Below, in pieces: positions 1 to 12,399 of a stretch of 64,000 nucleotides of DNA (positions are counted from its first letter, which is position 1; each line of letters opens with the position of its first letter). The position numbers and the translations under genes are program-made. The notes beneath the pieces were generated by a model. The model was not told the origin of the DNA. It searched no databases and saw only the letters and a list, made by a program, of their open reading frames with translations. Source of the stretch: Sphaerolaimus hirsutus (taxonomy: Eukaryota > Nematoda > Chromadorea > Monhysterida > Sphaerolaimidae); the NCBI GenBank assembly GCA_964036195.1, contig OZ038452.1:19789785-19853784 (forward strand), written 5' to 3'.

Positions 1-418
1 TAAAAGTACTGAGGGAAAAATAACTCATCCCCTTGAATAACATCCCCCTTGAATAACTCCCTCCTCCAAAACTGCTGACGAAATGATAACTCCCCGCTAA
101 TAAAACTGCTTAATAATAACTGACGAAATAATAACAACTCAAGGGGGGCTTATTATTTCGCCAAATTTTTTTGGAAATTCCAGTAATAAATTGTTATCTG
201 TACTGTGACGTACACAGAGTACAGACATAGAAAAATGCAACAATAACCGCTATATATAAGAGTCTATTCACTTATATAAGTATGTAACATTGTTCTAATG
301 TAACAATTTATTGGTTTTAACATGTGTTTTGCATTGCCTAATCACAAACCGCAGTTATGTCATGTACGTCCTTTGTACACTCAATTTGGGGGGGGGGGGG
401 TATTTCGAGGAAATACGG
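1..418. mobile_element. G-rich TA-flanked MITE, cut by window start
   Basis: The right arm ends in the family terminus TATTTCGAGGAAATACGG followed by TA. Runs of ten or more G precede it, and the left part carries the related ATAACTCC / CCCTTGAATAA motifs. This is the commonest repeat family in the window. The complete copies show terminal inverted repeats beginning CCGTATTTCCTCGAAATACC and a TA target, like mariner-type MITEs. No coding content. Confidence 0.6.
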
Positions 419-589
419 TATACTCGGAGGTCACTAAGTATGAAAATGAACCATAATCTACCTGAATAATGAACCAAAAATTATACAGCTTGTATATCAT
501 AATATTCAGTTTTTACTATGAAATAATTAATTACAAAATTTATCACAAGATTTCATTCATCAAATTATGGTAGGTTTCCATACTAGGTG

Positions 590-1800
590 TGCTATCGTCT
601 GAGTAATACATTTTTACAATTGTGGTGCAGAGCGACCAAACTCTAGTGGGTGTAAAAATTGCAAAAACAGCACATTTTATACTCAGCAAAATTTTACTGT
701 ATCACAATCGAATACTAATATCAAGACACAACAATTGATAGTAATTAAATGAAAGTAAGGTAATTAAAGTAAGCTGTAATTAAATATAAAAACAAAGCGC
801 ACTGCCATATAATTACGGGGCAGACAATAATAAAATGGAACAACATGAATTCAAAAAAAAACACAGGGGTGCAAACATAATTAAATACTGCACTAATTAC
901 CAAATTTAGAAGTGTCACAAATGGGCTTTTATTCTTTAGTTACGGTACCAGTTAGAACAGGTGGTGTGTCGCTATGTTATCACCCTGCGCCACTAGGCAA
1001 AAATATTTCATTGCCCGCCCAACCAAGTTTGTTGAAAATATGTTTCACGGGGGTTTGTTCAAGGTTACATCATTGCTGGGTAAAGGGTGGGAACTTTGGG
1101 CGAAAGTACATACTACATTGACACTAGCACTTTTGAGTTCACCAGATCACCCTGGATGATGGGAATTTTAATTGGCACTGCTGTGCTCTTCACTTCATGC
1201 TGTGCTCTGCGCGTGTCGCGGGTATTTACGTATGTTTTAATTAAGTAGTTCATTGCCACTTTCCTGCCCATTACCTATTCCTATGTAAAATGCACTTGGT
1301 TGGGGGACATTTTGAAGGTTATCTCTTTAGGTGCTAAAGCGTGCTAACAAAGTGCACACCTTTCTGACTTGACAAAAATTTCAATACCTTTTAAGCCCAT
1401 TTTCAGACATTACACTTTCAAAAAAATGCAGTCAGTCAAAATCAAATAAATGGCAAAACTGAATAAATGGAATAACAGGTCCAATTAACTCTACCTATTA
1501 ATGAATAGAAAACGACAATAAGAAAAAACGTGGGAAAAAGAAAAAGAAACATAAACGTATAATTAATGGAAAAATTAAAATGTTTCATGGCTGTGGCAAG
1601 TTCCATTCGGGCGTACCGTCCTGGTGCTGTGGCCTAGTTGGCCGAGTGGCAGGGCACAGCAAAGTTTGCATTCACTGTGACTTCCCTGTGCATCGCAATT
1701 CTTCATTCGGTCACACATGGTCGTTTTCGAGTCGTCAGGTTGTTTGCGCAAAGGGGACCGTTACTTTTTTCATGCATGGTTTACTAGCCATATTTCTACA
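590..1800 (-). mobile_element. Diverged LTR, second LTR family, reverse orientation
   Basis: Read on the minus strand, this stretch aligns by eye along its length with the solo LTR at 10,106-11,756. Shared blocks include CACCCACTAGAG, GGGGGTTTGTTCAAGGTT, the GCCCGACCAAG region and GGTCACACATGGTCGT. The right boundary (…TTTCTACA near 1,800) matches the LTR start. The left boundary is too diverged to fix, so the first coordinate is approximate. It is older than the 10-kb copy. The short ORFs in it (912-1,159) are incidental. Confidence 0.55.
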
Positions 1801-3620
1801 CACAAATGTAAATGTAAAGTATTTATTGTTTAGTCACAGGTGAGTACAGAAAATGTGAAGTATTTATTTTTTTACATTTATTCATGAGTAAACATGAGTA
1901 AATTACTTTTGTCTCCAGAAAATGTAAAAGTGGGTATTTTTGAGAAATTTTGCCCCAATTTTCACTCAAAATCACTAATTTTCAAACTTTTTCACCATCA
2001 TATTCACTATTTGATGTGTTTGCCTATTTTTATGCAATTTTGGATATTTTGTCCCAATTTTTCTCATTTATGCCTTGAAAAAGCCTGTTTGAAATACGTT
2101 TTCTGTACTCGTGTACTTTTAAAAAGTACGTGAGTAAGTGAGTACCAGTATTTTTTGGGAGGAAACGTAAATGTAAATGTTGTGTTGACCGTGGCAAAAT
2201 GGATGGATAAAGAAATACAGAGAATTGATAATTAGGTTCATTTTGTACAATATTTATGTTCATGCACTTTATCTATTTCATGCACTATATAAATTCACCT
2301 CGTAAATATATTTCCTACACTATATTATTTATCCATGGAGAATATTCAATTAAGAAAGTGTCTTATAAGTTATTGATAGGTTTATGTGGAATATTTAAGT
2401 TAAAAGGACAAATAAGTTATTATTAGGTTTATGAACATAAAATTAGGCTTATTCGATTCACCATAATTTTCTGATTATTATTATATATACATTTACATGG
2501 TTTGCTTGCAATTTGGGAAATTCAAATCTTGTAATTATTTATGTTCTACGTATTTACTTAGGCCAGCGTCCTAATAGAGAAATGGTGCCCTGTGTGTAAC
2601 TAGCATTTACGGTATGTATTTACCAAGCCCTTCGCGTAGGCATAATTATTGTAGCTTTGCAATGTTTATAATTATATTACTTTGACATTTATGATAAATA
2701 CCCTGCTCAAATTATATTAAATATATGATATTAACCCTGCTCAATTAATATACCCATTTACCTTGAATAAGTCCCAATTTGCCAATCATCAAATACACAT
2801 TTTCAGGAAGTGATTATTGTTATATTAAATGTACTCTGCTCTACTTACGTCATTAGGAACATTTGCACTGCTACTCACAATTCCAAACACTATTATATTA
2901 GTTTCCAAAGTGCGTCAATGTTTTCTGACAAATTGAAACAGATTAGTAAATCAGCCAAGTTTGCTGACTTCGCGCCTCACAAGATTAATAGTTTTTCTAT
3001 TAGCCCAATTTGTACCTGGTATTTCTTTACCATAATTGTTTGAATGTATGCACGCGCAGTATAAGCCAACTGTTCCGACCCAGAAAATAAGCTAGCAATA
3101 GAAACTTCGACTAGGAAGCTAGCAAGGCTTTGCACTTTTGTATTCAAGCTGTATCTGATCAAATAAAGTACCTGAAACAATCTCGAAACCCCTTTCAACA
3201 CGCAACCACAAAATAAACTCAACTTGGCTGTCGACAAGTGGACGTTCGGCTACAACGGGAAATCAAACCACTCTAAAGGCCGTTTCTCACTACAGTCTTG
3301 AAGTTGCTGGATTCGGTGGTAGAAGACGCTGACTTCGGTGGCTTCATCACAAATGTAATGCAGTACTCAAGTATACTTGGCAGACACAATACTCTACAAA
3401 CAGATAGGAGTTACGTACCTTTTTTTTCAAAGTCAAATATCTGTGTCAAACTGAAAATTTTAATGACTGATTTTTCACAACAGAATCAAGACAATAATAG
3501 ATTTGCCATATGCCGGCCAACCCTACTGTTTTCAAGTATAGTCGACAGACATATTTATCATTCTACAGAATCGGAAAGTTATATTTAGTTCTTGTACAGA
3601 GCGAACGAGAAAGGAAAATA
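1801..3620. other. AT-rich noncoding DNA with MITE debris
   Basis: No gene recognised. 1,801-2,200 has the GTAAATGTAAAGTATTT style of the hAT-like family seen intact at 7,998, 9,350 and 24,719, but I could not find both ends. 2,200-3,600 is AT-rich sequence with short ORFs that resemble nothing. Confidence 0.4.
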
Positions 3621-3740
3621 CCATATTTCCTCGAAATACCCCCCGGGGGTATAGTGCTCCCGAGAGGGGGGTTAAACGAGGGGGGGTATTTTGAGGGGGG
3701 GGGTTATTGTTTCGCAAGAAATTTTTTGAAATCCTAGTTA

Positions 3741-6470
3741 ACTGCATCCGGATCAAGTCCGGCAGTCAGTTTACAAACTTACAGCTGACGCCAAATCTCC
3801 CGCTATGGGGGGCTCAACCTGTATTTTTGGGGAAATATAGACAACCCCCCCCCCTCTACTATATAGCAATTGAGGGGCAGCGGCGACCCCCCGATGTAGG
3901 GTAACCGCATAGGCAACAAAGTTTATGCGATTTTCGCTGTCCGCGTCAAGTCCGGCACCAACTGAATTTCCGCCACTTTGGGTTCCGGACATCTAGATAA
4001 GCGGGCACAATGAAGTTGGAACTTGGTGGGGATAAAACCGACATCCCCACCACACTGTGCACTACTTCAAGTGTCAGCGGCCACCCAAAAGCAATGCTCA
4101 TCTCGCATTATCCATTTAAAGCTGTGTGCGCATCATGTCCAGCACCCATTGGCCTTTTCAAAAAAGTAGGCAATGGATAACTTATTTTACAATATAATAG
4201 CACAGTAGCACACCATACCATGCGATGAAATCAGCTTTTTCTGCAACTGCTTAACAGGAACTCTACACCCGCCCCCTCTAGTCTAACGATGGCAAAAAAA
4301 GATTCGAAAATTCGAAAACATTTTCGAATTTTCGAATTTTTTCATAATTTTCGATTTTTTATTTCACCCCTTGAAAAAACACTTAAAAATCGATTTTTTC
4401 CAAAAAATTCGAAAATTCATAAATTCGAAAATTCGAAAATAATTTTCGAATTTTTCAGGAAATGCAAGGTCACAAAACGCATTCTCACGTTACATGTGAT
4501 ATTTCAATCAACAATTGATATGAGGTGTGTCTGAGAAACAGTAATCTAACAAATAAAAACGTCAGAAAAGCGGTCTTGTGTTAATTGTAAAGACATTCTA
4601 AAATCATGTAAAAATAAGATCTAAAATGAAAAGTTGTGTTATTGTTGCAAGTTGTTGAACAGAGCACTGTCCAACAAGTCCATGCGACATGTTGCCGCTT
4701 CCAGTTCCAGACCCTGCAAAATGTCAGGTAGACTTTAGAGTGTCAAATGTCATGCAACGTGTCAAAGTCATGGAAAATGCTCTGGAAAATGGCAAACTTA
4801 TTTGAACAAACCCCCGAATCCTACAAATCCTCGATTAAACCCCCCTTGAATTAACTCCCCTTGACCTAACCCCCCTCAAAATGAGCTGGGGAAATAATAC
4901 CCCCCTGGAATGAAGTAAATACATCATGTATTCAATGTAGATGATGTATTAATTGCAACCAACTGCATCGCAACTACACATAGAGACTAGTTTGTGTAGC
5001 GATGCACGTTGAGTCCTAATATATCCAGTTTGAATGCATTTATTACATGTTTTGGTACGTAAATGACTACTCTTTACTACAATACTTACAAAAATTTCTG
5101 ACAAAATAATAAACCCCCCTTCGAATTAACCCCCCCTCAAATTTTGATGACAAAATAACAAACCCCCATGGGGGGGGGGGTTTTGAGGTAATACGGTATA
5201 TCAAATCACAGTGAAAATACCCACTCAGAGGGTTCATTTTTTCAGAGTGGTCACTCTGACCTGGCAGTATTTAGAGGGGAGGGGCTAATTCAAGGGGGTG
5301 GTGGGGGATATTTTGAAGAAATACAGTAATTTTAAAAAGCGATTCAACCATCAAAACTATATGAATACTGCATTCAAAGCTTCAAATTAAACATTTCTTC
5401 AAGAAAATTCGAAAATTATTTCAAAAAATTCGAAAACTACCCAAAAAAATTCGAAAATTGCCAAAAAAGATTCGAAAATTCAAAAATTCAAAAAATAAAC
5501 TCGAAATTCGAAAATTAATTTGAGGAAAAATTCGAAAATTCGAAAATTAATTTGAGAAAAAACACTTAAAAATTTAAATACTTTTTTTCAGGGTGTTTGC
5601 CATCGTTACTCTAGTCACATACAGAAGTAACCACAAATCAATTTTTTTCAATGACACTTGAAAAGTTGGTTAAACTCACTGAAGAATTTAAATGGGGGTG
5701 AATGCAATGACGTCATTTATGACATCATTACAGTACAAAATGATGTCATAAGTGACATCATCACATTCACCCCCATTAAAATTCCATGGTGAGGCATTTT
5801 TAAGGTAAGGTCTTTTACACAATTTTATACCTTAAACCCTCCAAAAGAGGGCATCCTAAACCAACTTTAAAAGTGTAAAACAAAAAATCAATTTAAAGTG
5901 AATTTTTGGTATGCGACTCTAGGGGGTTGCGGTGTTACCATTCAACGGTGCTGAACAGGAAATTCCACTGTATTGCACAAAATGGTATGGTACTGTGGAA
6001 TTTTAATAATCACTAAAAAAATGCTTTTTATTGTAAATACCATCAAAATATTCCACTGGCAGAAAAAATCAATAGGAGACAGAAAATCGAGGCGAGCGAC
6101 ACCTTTGGTGAGACGCTGGTGCCCTCCCCGCAGTGTACAATGGGATAGGGGATGTCGGCTATATCCTCCCAAGTTTCAACTCCATCAAGCCCGCGTTTCT
6201 GTAGGTACGGCACCCGAAGTGGTCGAAATCCACTGGGTGCCGGACTTGATGCGGACAGATAAAATATCGATTTTTTACTGCATATACGGCGACCGACATT
6301 TAGTTAGGTGGGTCGCCGGCGTACCCGCGTTAGTATATAGTAGGGGGTGGATGTGGGCTACATCCTCCCCAGATTTGACATCTTGACTCCCACCATAGCT
6401 GGAGATATGGAGTCAGCAGTACCTTCAAAAACTGACTGCGGGACCTGATCCGAACGCAGTTTACAATATC
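3741..6470. mobile_element. Harbinger-like foldback element, 3-bp TSD TTA
   Basis: Long imperfect inverted arms: 3,741-3,920 (ACTGCATCCGGATCAAGTCC…) matches the reverse complement of 6,300-6,470. Both ends are flanked by TTA. The palindrome centre near 5,690-5,790 contains mirrored GGGGGTGAATG and TGACGTCATTTATGACATCA blocks, as in the element at 37,463-41,484. A hAT-like MITE (4,284-5,608) is inserted in the left arm. The 3-bp TSD and lack of coding sequence fit a non-autonomous PIF/Harbinger derivative; that assignment is inference. Confidence 0.65.
4284..5608. mobile_element. hAT-like MITE (TTCGAAAA word), 8-bp TSD CTCTAGTC
   Basis: Terminal inverted repeats TAACGATGGCAAA / TTTGCCATCGTTA are flanked by perfect 8-bp duplications (4,276-4,283 and 5,609-5,616). 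Both flanks of the interior are built from iterations of TTCGAAAA / TTTTCGAA. A G-rich MITE-like stretch (about 4,800-5,335) is inserted in the middle. No transposase. Confidence 0.75.
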
Positions 6471-6771
6471 GTTGTTTGTGATGTGCGCTGGGGTAGAAAA
6501 ATGCATCAATAACTGACATGTATAGACTCCTGTAGACTAATATTAGTACGTAGATGGTATAAACATTGTTCTAACGTGAATCCGACACTGTTTTGACATG
6601 TGTTCTGCACTATGCAGAACACATACTGCAGTATTTGTCATGTACATTCTCTTTACACTCAATCTGGGGGGGGGTATTTCGAGGGGGGTGATTGTTTCAT
6701 AGTGGTCTCGAGAGGGGAGGGTCAAACGAGGGGGGGGGTATTTAGAGGGGGGGTATTTCGAGGAAATACGG

Positions 6772-7575
6772 TAGTAAAAAAGAAAATAGAAAGATAGTAA
6801 GAAGGAAAATAAAAAGGACTGTTCTTTATGCACTCATTTACTCCAATTTTTGTGCTGATTGGTGTTGCAATTTTTGATTATACGTTTACCTATGTTTAAT
6901 CTAATTCATGTTCAGAAAAGTTACATGCTATCGATGCATAGGCACCAGTCACCAAAACAGAGTTCCACGGGTTGGATACAGCGTGCGTGATATGACGTCA
7001 TGCGACTGTTTGTAGGGTGATACGTCCGCCGACTATACCCGTATTTATCGAGTAAACGTAAATACGTTGTAAACTATGGTGTGGTGGGCCCCCAGCCTCC
7101 CATTTCTCTATGGTGAAAAGTCTCAACTATTCTGACCGCTAGTATATTTGTGTTTTGGCACCCGTTCAACGTAATTTCTACCTGATGTTCTATTGAAGCT
7201 GCCGTTCTATTGGAGGCTGTCGTTCTATTATTTTCATGGGTGTGAAAAAGTGCCAAAACCTGCCGTTCTATTGGAGATGCCGTTCTATTGGAGGTATGCT
7301 GTTCTATTAGAAGAAATATGATACCTGTGTTTTGAGCTTTTTTGCAGAAACAAAACTTGAGTAAATCCGTTATCATTTCTGTGTTTTTGGTGAGAGTGCA
7401 AGTTTTTGCCCAAAGGCAGTGTTTAATGCAAAACCAGATGTTTTCTCATTACACATTGTAAGACGCCATGTAAAATTGAATGTTTTCACTGAACATTTAC
7501 TGTGCTTTTGGCGCGTGGCGCAAAAACTCGGGCGCTTTTCGTATCACTAGGATGCGTACACTTGCGGACTAGGTA
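6772..7575. other. Noncoding; short TTCTATTGGAG iterations
   Basis: No gene recognised. 7,175-7,320 contains several imperfect copies of GTTCTATTGGAGGCTGCC-like units. The same word recurs at the right end of a small MITE near 31,440. ORFs on either strand are short and unremarkable. Confidence 0.35.
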
Positions 7576-7790
7576 AGCCCAACAAAACAATACACTCATG
7601 CAGATCAATTAAACCGCGTGATAGAAGAACGGCAAATAAAATGCAGCGAAACCAAAATTTATACTACAACGCAAGCATCCAATGATTCCGATGATGACAA
7701 CCAAGAGAGCGTGAATATTTCAATGGCAATACAAAGTGAATCCATAAGTCCAGGCAATGGTGAAACTACTGAGGAGAGTGCAAGGGAACC

Positions 7791-7997
7791 TACGAGCCAA
7801 AGCATCGGCAAAGCAACGAGCCAAAGCATCGGCAAAGCAACGAGCCAAAGCATCGGCAAAGCAACGAGCCAAAGCATCGGCAAAGCAACGAGCCAAAGCA
7901 TCGCCAAAGCAACGAGCCAAAGCATCGGCAAAGCAACGAGCCAAAGCATCGGCAAAGCAACGAGCCAAAGCATCGGCGCAGCTACGAGCCAAAGCAT
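7791..7997 (+). repeat. 24-bp tandem repeat, about 8.6 units
   Basis: The unit GGCAAAGCAACGAGCCAAAG plus CATC repeats with few changes and encodes the ATSQSIGK octapeptides of copy A. The unit lacks stop codons in several frames, which creates spurious ORFs on both strands. Confidence 0.9.
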
Positions 7998-8398
7998 CAG
8001 AGTTGATAGTGGGTATTTACTTTTACTCTGAAGTATGCGTAAAACTGCGGGTAAATACTCATGGGCACTGGGTAAGTACTGGGTAGATACTCATGGGTAC
8101 AATACTTTAATTGTACCAGTACCCATCTGTATGCGTACTTTTTCATCAGTACTGGGTCCTTCTGAGTATTTCAGAAAATGTAAATACCTATGCACCCAAA
8201 AAGCAAAAAGTTACCATGTATTAACTGTATGCCTGCATTAATCAATATTTTATTGTGTAATTTGTTCTTAGAATGCAGGCATCTATTGTCTAAACCTAGT
8301 ATTACTTCCCTTAAGCACCCATGTACCCCAAAAATAATAGAAATAACAGCTCCTGTGACGGGTGCTTTTGAAAAAGTTCAGTACTTATAACAACTCTG
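7998..8398. mobile_element. hAT-like MITE (GTAAATAC word), 8-bp TSD CAAAGCAT
   Basis: Ends CAGAGTTGATA… and …TATAACAACTCTG, with perfect 8-bp duplications at 7,990-7,997 and 8,399-8,406. The interior is rich in GGGTAAATACTCATGGG-type iterations. It interrupts the Ser-Gln repeat gene copy A. Confidence 0.8.
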
Positions 8399-8617
8399 CA
8401 AAGCATCGGTACAGCTACTAGCCAAGGCAGTGGTCAAGCTGTGACTGCGACTCAAAGCAGCCGAGAAGCTGTCCCCAGCGAATCAACAAACATAACAACG
8501 GCACCGGACAATGACAATATGGGGACAGTGGCGGCGGTGATATGCATCGCTGCAGTGCTCCTGTTCGCACCATGCATCATACTTTCCATCGTGGCCATTG
8601 GTTGGTCACTGATTTAA

Positions 8618-9349
8618 TCAACTTGGTGGTGTTTACAGGTAATGACCATGTGACGACCAACGCTTTGATTTTTAGACCATTTGGGGTTATTATGATGAAA
8701 TACGGTAGGGGAATTTGGCCGGGAAATACCGTATTTCTTCGATTTTATTGACCGCCAATGTATTGTTTCATAAGCCATTTTGGGGGGCAATGTAAACGAG
8801 CAGGGCAAAGTGAATGAACATGGCAATGTATAATCCACACTGTTATTTTCATGTGCATTTCTCAATTAGATATGAATGTGGAATAAGTATAATGAAAACT
8901 ACACTCTGCGTTCATCATAAATTAGGTAAATTTTCGCAATAGTAGAGTTGTTAGACTCCTTAGAGCGGCAAACAAAGTGATGAATCAAATCTATTTTTCA
9001 TCTATTTTTTCATACGCCAATGTATTCGAACATGGCAATGTATTTTTCAGAAGGCCCGCAGACCCGATAATGTAAACGAGCAAGGCAATGTAAATGAACA
9101 GTCAATAAAATCGAAGAAATACGGTATGCGTTGTTCCATGAGTTAGTAGCTAAAAGTTGGACACACCATATTTCTAATTCTAATTTCTGCAGTTTATTTG
9201 AACAAAAGACGTGTCTACCGAATCTCATTGTCGCAGCTGCCTGTTTGGACGAGACGCGTGCAGCTGCAGAACCGACAACGACATGAATGCAAACTTTTAC
9301 AAGAGCGACGCCACTCGCTGTTGACTGCTTATCAGACACGGCACTGAAG
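8618..9349. other. 3' flank shared with copy B duplication
   Basis: No gene. 9,226-9,349 (CTCATTGTCGCAGCTGCCTG… CACTGAAG) is clearly homologous to 31,661-31,787 downstream of Ser-Gln copy B. The two repeat-gene copies therefore belong to a larger duplicated unit. 8,700-8,760 and 9,110-9,125 carry short MITE ends (AAATACCGTATTTCTTCGAT). Confidence 0.5.
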
Positions 9350-9822
9350 CAGAGTTGTTAAAAGTACTGAACTTTTTTTAAGTAAACGTAAACGTAAACT
9401 ATTTTTATTTTACTCACACATGCGCACAGAAAACGTAATGTATTTTATTTTTACTTTTACACTGTGTAAAAGGTGAGTAAACTACTTTTTCGAGGAAACG
9501 TAAAAGTGGGTATTTTTCTCAAAGAAAACGTAAAAGTGGGTATTTTTCTCACAAAAACAACACAAAAATTGGTGTGTTTTTTTACTCTGCAATACATCAA
9601 AGTTGTGTGTTTTTCTCTCCTGATAAGTATTTCTTAGGAAAATCTCCTATGTTTGTCACTTTCTGTCTGACAAAATGACATTTTCTGTCCCCTTAAAATA
9701 CGTTTTCTGTACTCGAGTATGTGAGTACCAGTATTTTTTTCGGGAGGCAACGTAAATGTATTTACGCAGTACGCGAGTATACGTATTTATCGAGTAAATG
9801 TAAATACGTTTTAACAACTATG
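9350..9822. mobile_element. hAT-like MITE (GTAAACGTA word), 8-bp TSD CACTGAAG
   Basis: Begins CAGAGTTGTTAAAAGTAC and ends TAACAACTATG. Perfect 8-bp duplications lie at 9,342-9,349 and 9,823-9,830. The homologous site at 31,782-31,790 lacks the insertion (CACTGAAGCATTGG), an empty-site proof of the boundaries. The interior iterates GTAAACGTA and GTGGGTATTTTTCTC words. Confidence 0.85.
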
Positions 9823-9850
9823 CACTGAAGCATTGTCACTTTGTGATATA

Positions 9851-11872
9851 CCGTATTTTATCGAAATACCCCCGGGATTTTTCAGGGTGAGATTTTTGAG
9901 GGGGAGTTAAACGAGGGGGGGGGTATTTCAACGGGTTATTATATAGGCAGAAATTTTTACCCAAACCTAGAACAATGCAACAATATGCACCATGTAAATA
10001 TAAGAGTCTATAGACTTATATATCTAAGTATGTAGATGGTGTAAACCATGTTCTAACATAACATAGTCATTGTTTTTAACATGTGTTCTGCATTGCTCAG
10101 ATCACTGTAGGTGGAAATATGGCTAGCCAATCATGCGTAAAAACGTAACGACAATTTTGTGCAGACACTCCGACGACTCGAGGACGACCATGTGTGACCG
10201 AATGACGGCCCGCGGTGCACAGGGAAGTCACAGTGAACGTGCGGTTCGCTGTGCTCTGCAAATCCGCCAACGAAGCCGCAGCCCCAGGACGGTACGCCCG
10301 AATGGACACTACTGCGGCCATGACTTTATTAATTTTTCTTTTCCGTTAATTACGTAATTACTTCCCGTGTGATGTTAATTTTTCATTTCATGTTTTATTA
10401 ATTAAGCTAATTAGGTTACCCGCATTTTAAGTTAATTAAGTGATTACTTTCGTTTTTTAAATGCAGTTTCTGATATGTACGTTCGAATGTTATAATTTTT
10501 AGGCTTTTTATCAAGTTTAAATACATATTTTGTCAAAAGGGTGCAGTGTCTGGGAATGGGTTAGAAAAGCGTCAAAGTTTCTTGTTAAGCTAAAAGGTGT
10601 TGACTCTGTTAAACACCTAGACGCCCCAATAGATAACATTCAGAAAATTCCCCGACCAAGTGCATTTTTATTTAGGACTAGGTAATGGGTGGAAAAGTGG
10701 CAAACGGCAATTATTGTTGACATGCGATTACAAGACACATGCAGAGCACAGTTTACAGTGAAGAGCACAGCAGTGCCAATTAATCATTCCCATCACCCAG
10801 GGTGATTGGTGAACTCGCAAGTGCTAGTGTTTTGTAGCGTGTGTTCATGCCTGAAGTTCCAACCCTTATCCGGCAATGCAACAACCTTGAACAAACCCCC
10901 GCAAATGAGCGTTCTTTCTGTGGCCTTGGTCGGGCGCGCTATAAAATGTTTTTCACCTAAAGGGGCGCAGGTTGATAACACGTGTCACACCACCTGCTCT
11001 AAAATGTACCGTAACCCTTGAATAGAAACCCAGTTTATGACACTCACCTATGAGATAATTTGTATTTTAATTACGTCATTGTTAATTACAGTTACTTCAC
11101 GTTTGGTTTAATTCACGTTTGCATCCTTTTATTTAATTATTTGCTTGTGCCTTGTACGCTACGTTAATAGTTTTCTAGTGATCATTGATTTTGCCTTATA
11201 ATTCGCTCATTACGGTTAATTGTTGTGTCTCAGATTTAGTATTCATTTCTATTATGGTAGATTTTGGTGATTATAAAACGCGCTGATTTTACATTTTTTC
11301 ACCCACTAGAGGCTATAAGACTCACTTGAGCTATTGTGAAATTGACTCTGATTATATTGCTAAATAAAGTTCCTGTGAATCCAACTTGGTCCCCCTGAAG
11401 CATACTAACTGCTTGAATTTTAATTTGAATTTTTATTAATTACGGCTTTAATTTTATTTACAGCTTATTAACAAGTAATCGAAGTAAACCGCCGGCTGCA
11501 GTTACGAAAGGGATTGGTAAGTTGCCGTGTCCGTCCTCAGGAACTGTCAGGACCCCAAGGGGTACTGGCGCCGTTCCTGATTTGCGTGTAAAATCCCCGT
11601 ACCATAAAAACAAACATATATTTAATTACGCACGCAATTAAAAGCGCAAAGGGACTGGAATTTACAATTCTCCGCCGCGGCAAATTCGACGAGTGGCGTA
11701 TTTTTGTGGTAAAAACGGAAACTAGTAAAATTAGTAAAAACGTAAAATATCTGACATCACAAACTGCAGCTTTTGTCATTTATGTTCTCTTTACACTCAA
11801 TTGGGGGGGGTATTTCGAGGGGGTTTAAACATTCGTAGTCTCCATTTGAGGGGGTATTTCGAGGAAATATGG
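9851..11872. mobile_element. G-rich TA-flanked MITE split by a solo LTR
   Basis: Left end CCGTATTTTATCGAAATACC after TA; right end TATTTCGAGGAAATATGG (the TA is mutated to TG). Subtracting the solo LTR (10,106-11,756) and its 4-bp duplication leaves about 367 bp. Confidence 0.7.
10106..11756 (+). mobile_element. Solo LTR, second LTR family, TSD TCAC
   Basis: Starts TGTAGGTGGAAATATGG and ends …AAATATCTGACA (TG…CA). It is flanked by the 4-bp duplication TCAC (10,102-10,105 and 11,757-11,760). Length 1,651 bp. It carries AATAAA near 11,365 followed by CAACTTGGTCCCCC, resembling the 3' part of the 1.93-kb LTRs (CAACTTGGACCCCC). The families are therefore probably related. No internal region remains, consistent with LTR-LTR recombination. 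Confidence 0.8.
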
Positions 11873-11949
11873 TGATTCCCTCTTATTATAATGCGGCTCA
11901 CTTGCAGCACGCACTACCGTATTTCCCTGTTTTAAGCACCCGGGTATTA

Positions 11950-12399
11950 CCGTAAATCCTCGAATAAGTCCCCCCTCGAATAACTCCCCCCCCCTCGAAT
12001 AACTCCCCCCCCCTCGAATAACTCCCCCCTGCAAACTGACTGAGGAAAAAATAACTCCCCCCCCCTCGAATAACTCCCCCCTCTTTTATGGGTGGGAACA
12101 AAGTCCACGTATAAAAAACGTATGTATGTATATGATCATTAAAAGCATTCATTATTTTGTAGTTTATGCACACTAGCATTGATTTTATTGCATGAATTAC
12201 GGGATTTCTATTCTGGCTCACACATTTATGCAGCCTACTTAACCCCATTCAGATGATATATTGATCATGCTTTTTACTCAATATTCCGACGAAGAAATAA
12301 CTCCCCCCCCTCGAATAACTCCCCCACTCGAATAAGTCCCCCCTCAAAAAATTCTGAGGAAAAAATAACTCCCCCGGGGACTTATTCGAGGATTTACGG
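11950..12399. mobile_element. TA-flanked MITE, CCGTAAATCCTCGAATAAG type
   Basis: Inverted termini CCGTAAATCCTCGAATAAG / CTTATTCGAGGATTTACGG flanked by TA on both sides (11,948-11,949; 12,400-12,401). The interior is C-rich (AACTCCCCCCC) and shares a TATGGGTGGGAAC block with the copy at 26,631-27,058. Confidence 0.75.

Larger units (their letters stand above)
3621..6771. mobile_element. G-rich TA-flanked MITE split by a nested insertion
   Basis: Ends are CCATATTTCCTCGAAATACC and GGTATTTCGAGGAAATACGG, each flanked by TA (3,619-3,620 and 6,772-6,773). Removing the Harbinger-like element at 3,741-6,470 and its extra TTA leaves about 418 bp, the length of intact family members. This is the outer shell of a four-level nest. 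Confidence 0.75.
7576..8617 (+). pseudogene. Ser-Gln octapeptide repeat membrane protein, copy A (broken)
   Basis: Family not recognised. The open frame encodes a polar acidic N-terminal part (…VIEERQIKC…NDSDDDNQESVN…), then about nine octapeptides of type ATSQSIGK. After a MITE insertion it resumes with ATSQGSGQAVTATQSS…EAVPSESTN, then a C-terminal hydrophobic helix (AAVICIAAVLLFAPCIILSI) and TAA at 8,615-8,617. The start codon of copy B (ATG, 25,214) corresponds here to ACT CAT, so no ATG is present. The hAT-like MITE at 7,998-8,398 breaks the frame inside the repeat. Predicted topology, by inference only: a soluble repeat-rich stalk anchored at its C-terminus. The pattern might also be a mucin-like or other low-complexity product. 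Copy B at 25,214-30,663 supports a once-functional gene. Confidence 0.5.

Noticed and set aside
361-420. G-runs as possible telomeric or G-quadruplex elements
   Set aside because: The runs recur at fixed positions inside bounded MITEs with TA targets. There is no telomeric hexamer periodicity.
7791-7997. Direct repeats suggestive of a CRISPR array
   Set aside because: 24-bp units are contiguous without unique spacers, no cas genes are present, and the context is animal DNA.
10097-10357. Arg-rich ORFs near the 10-kb solo LTR as a gene
   Set aside because: They straddle the LTR start (10,106) and lie in its GC-rich 5' part, with related sequence in the inverted copy near 1,700.
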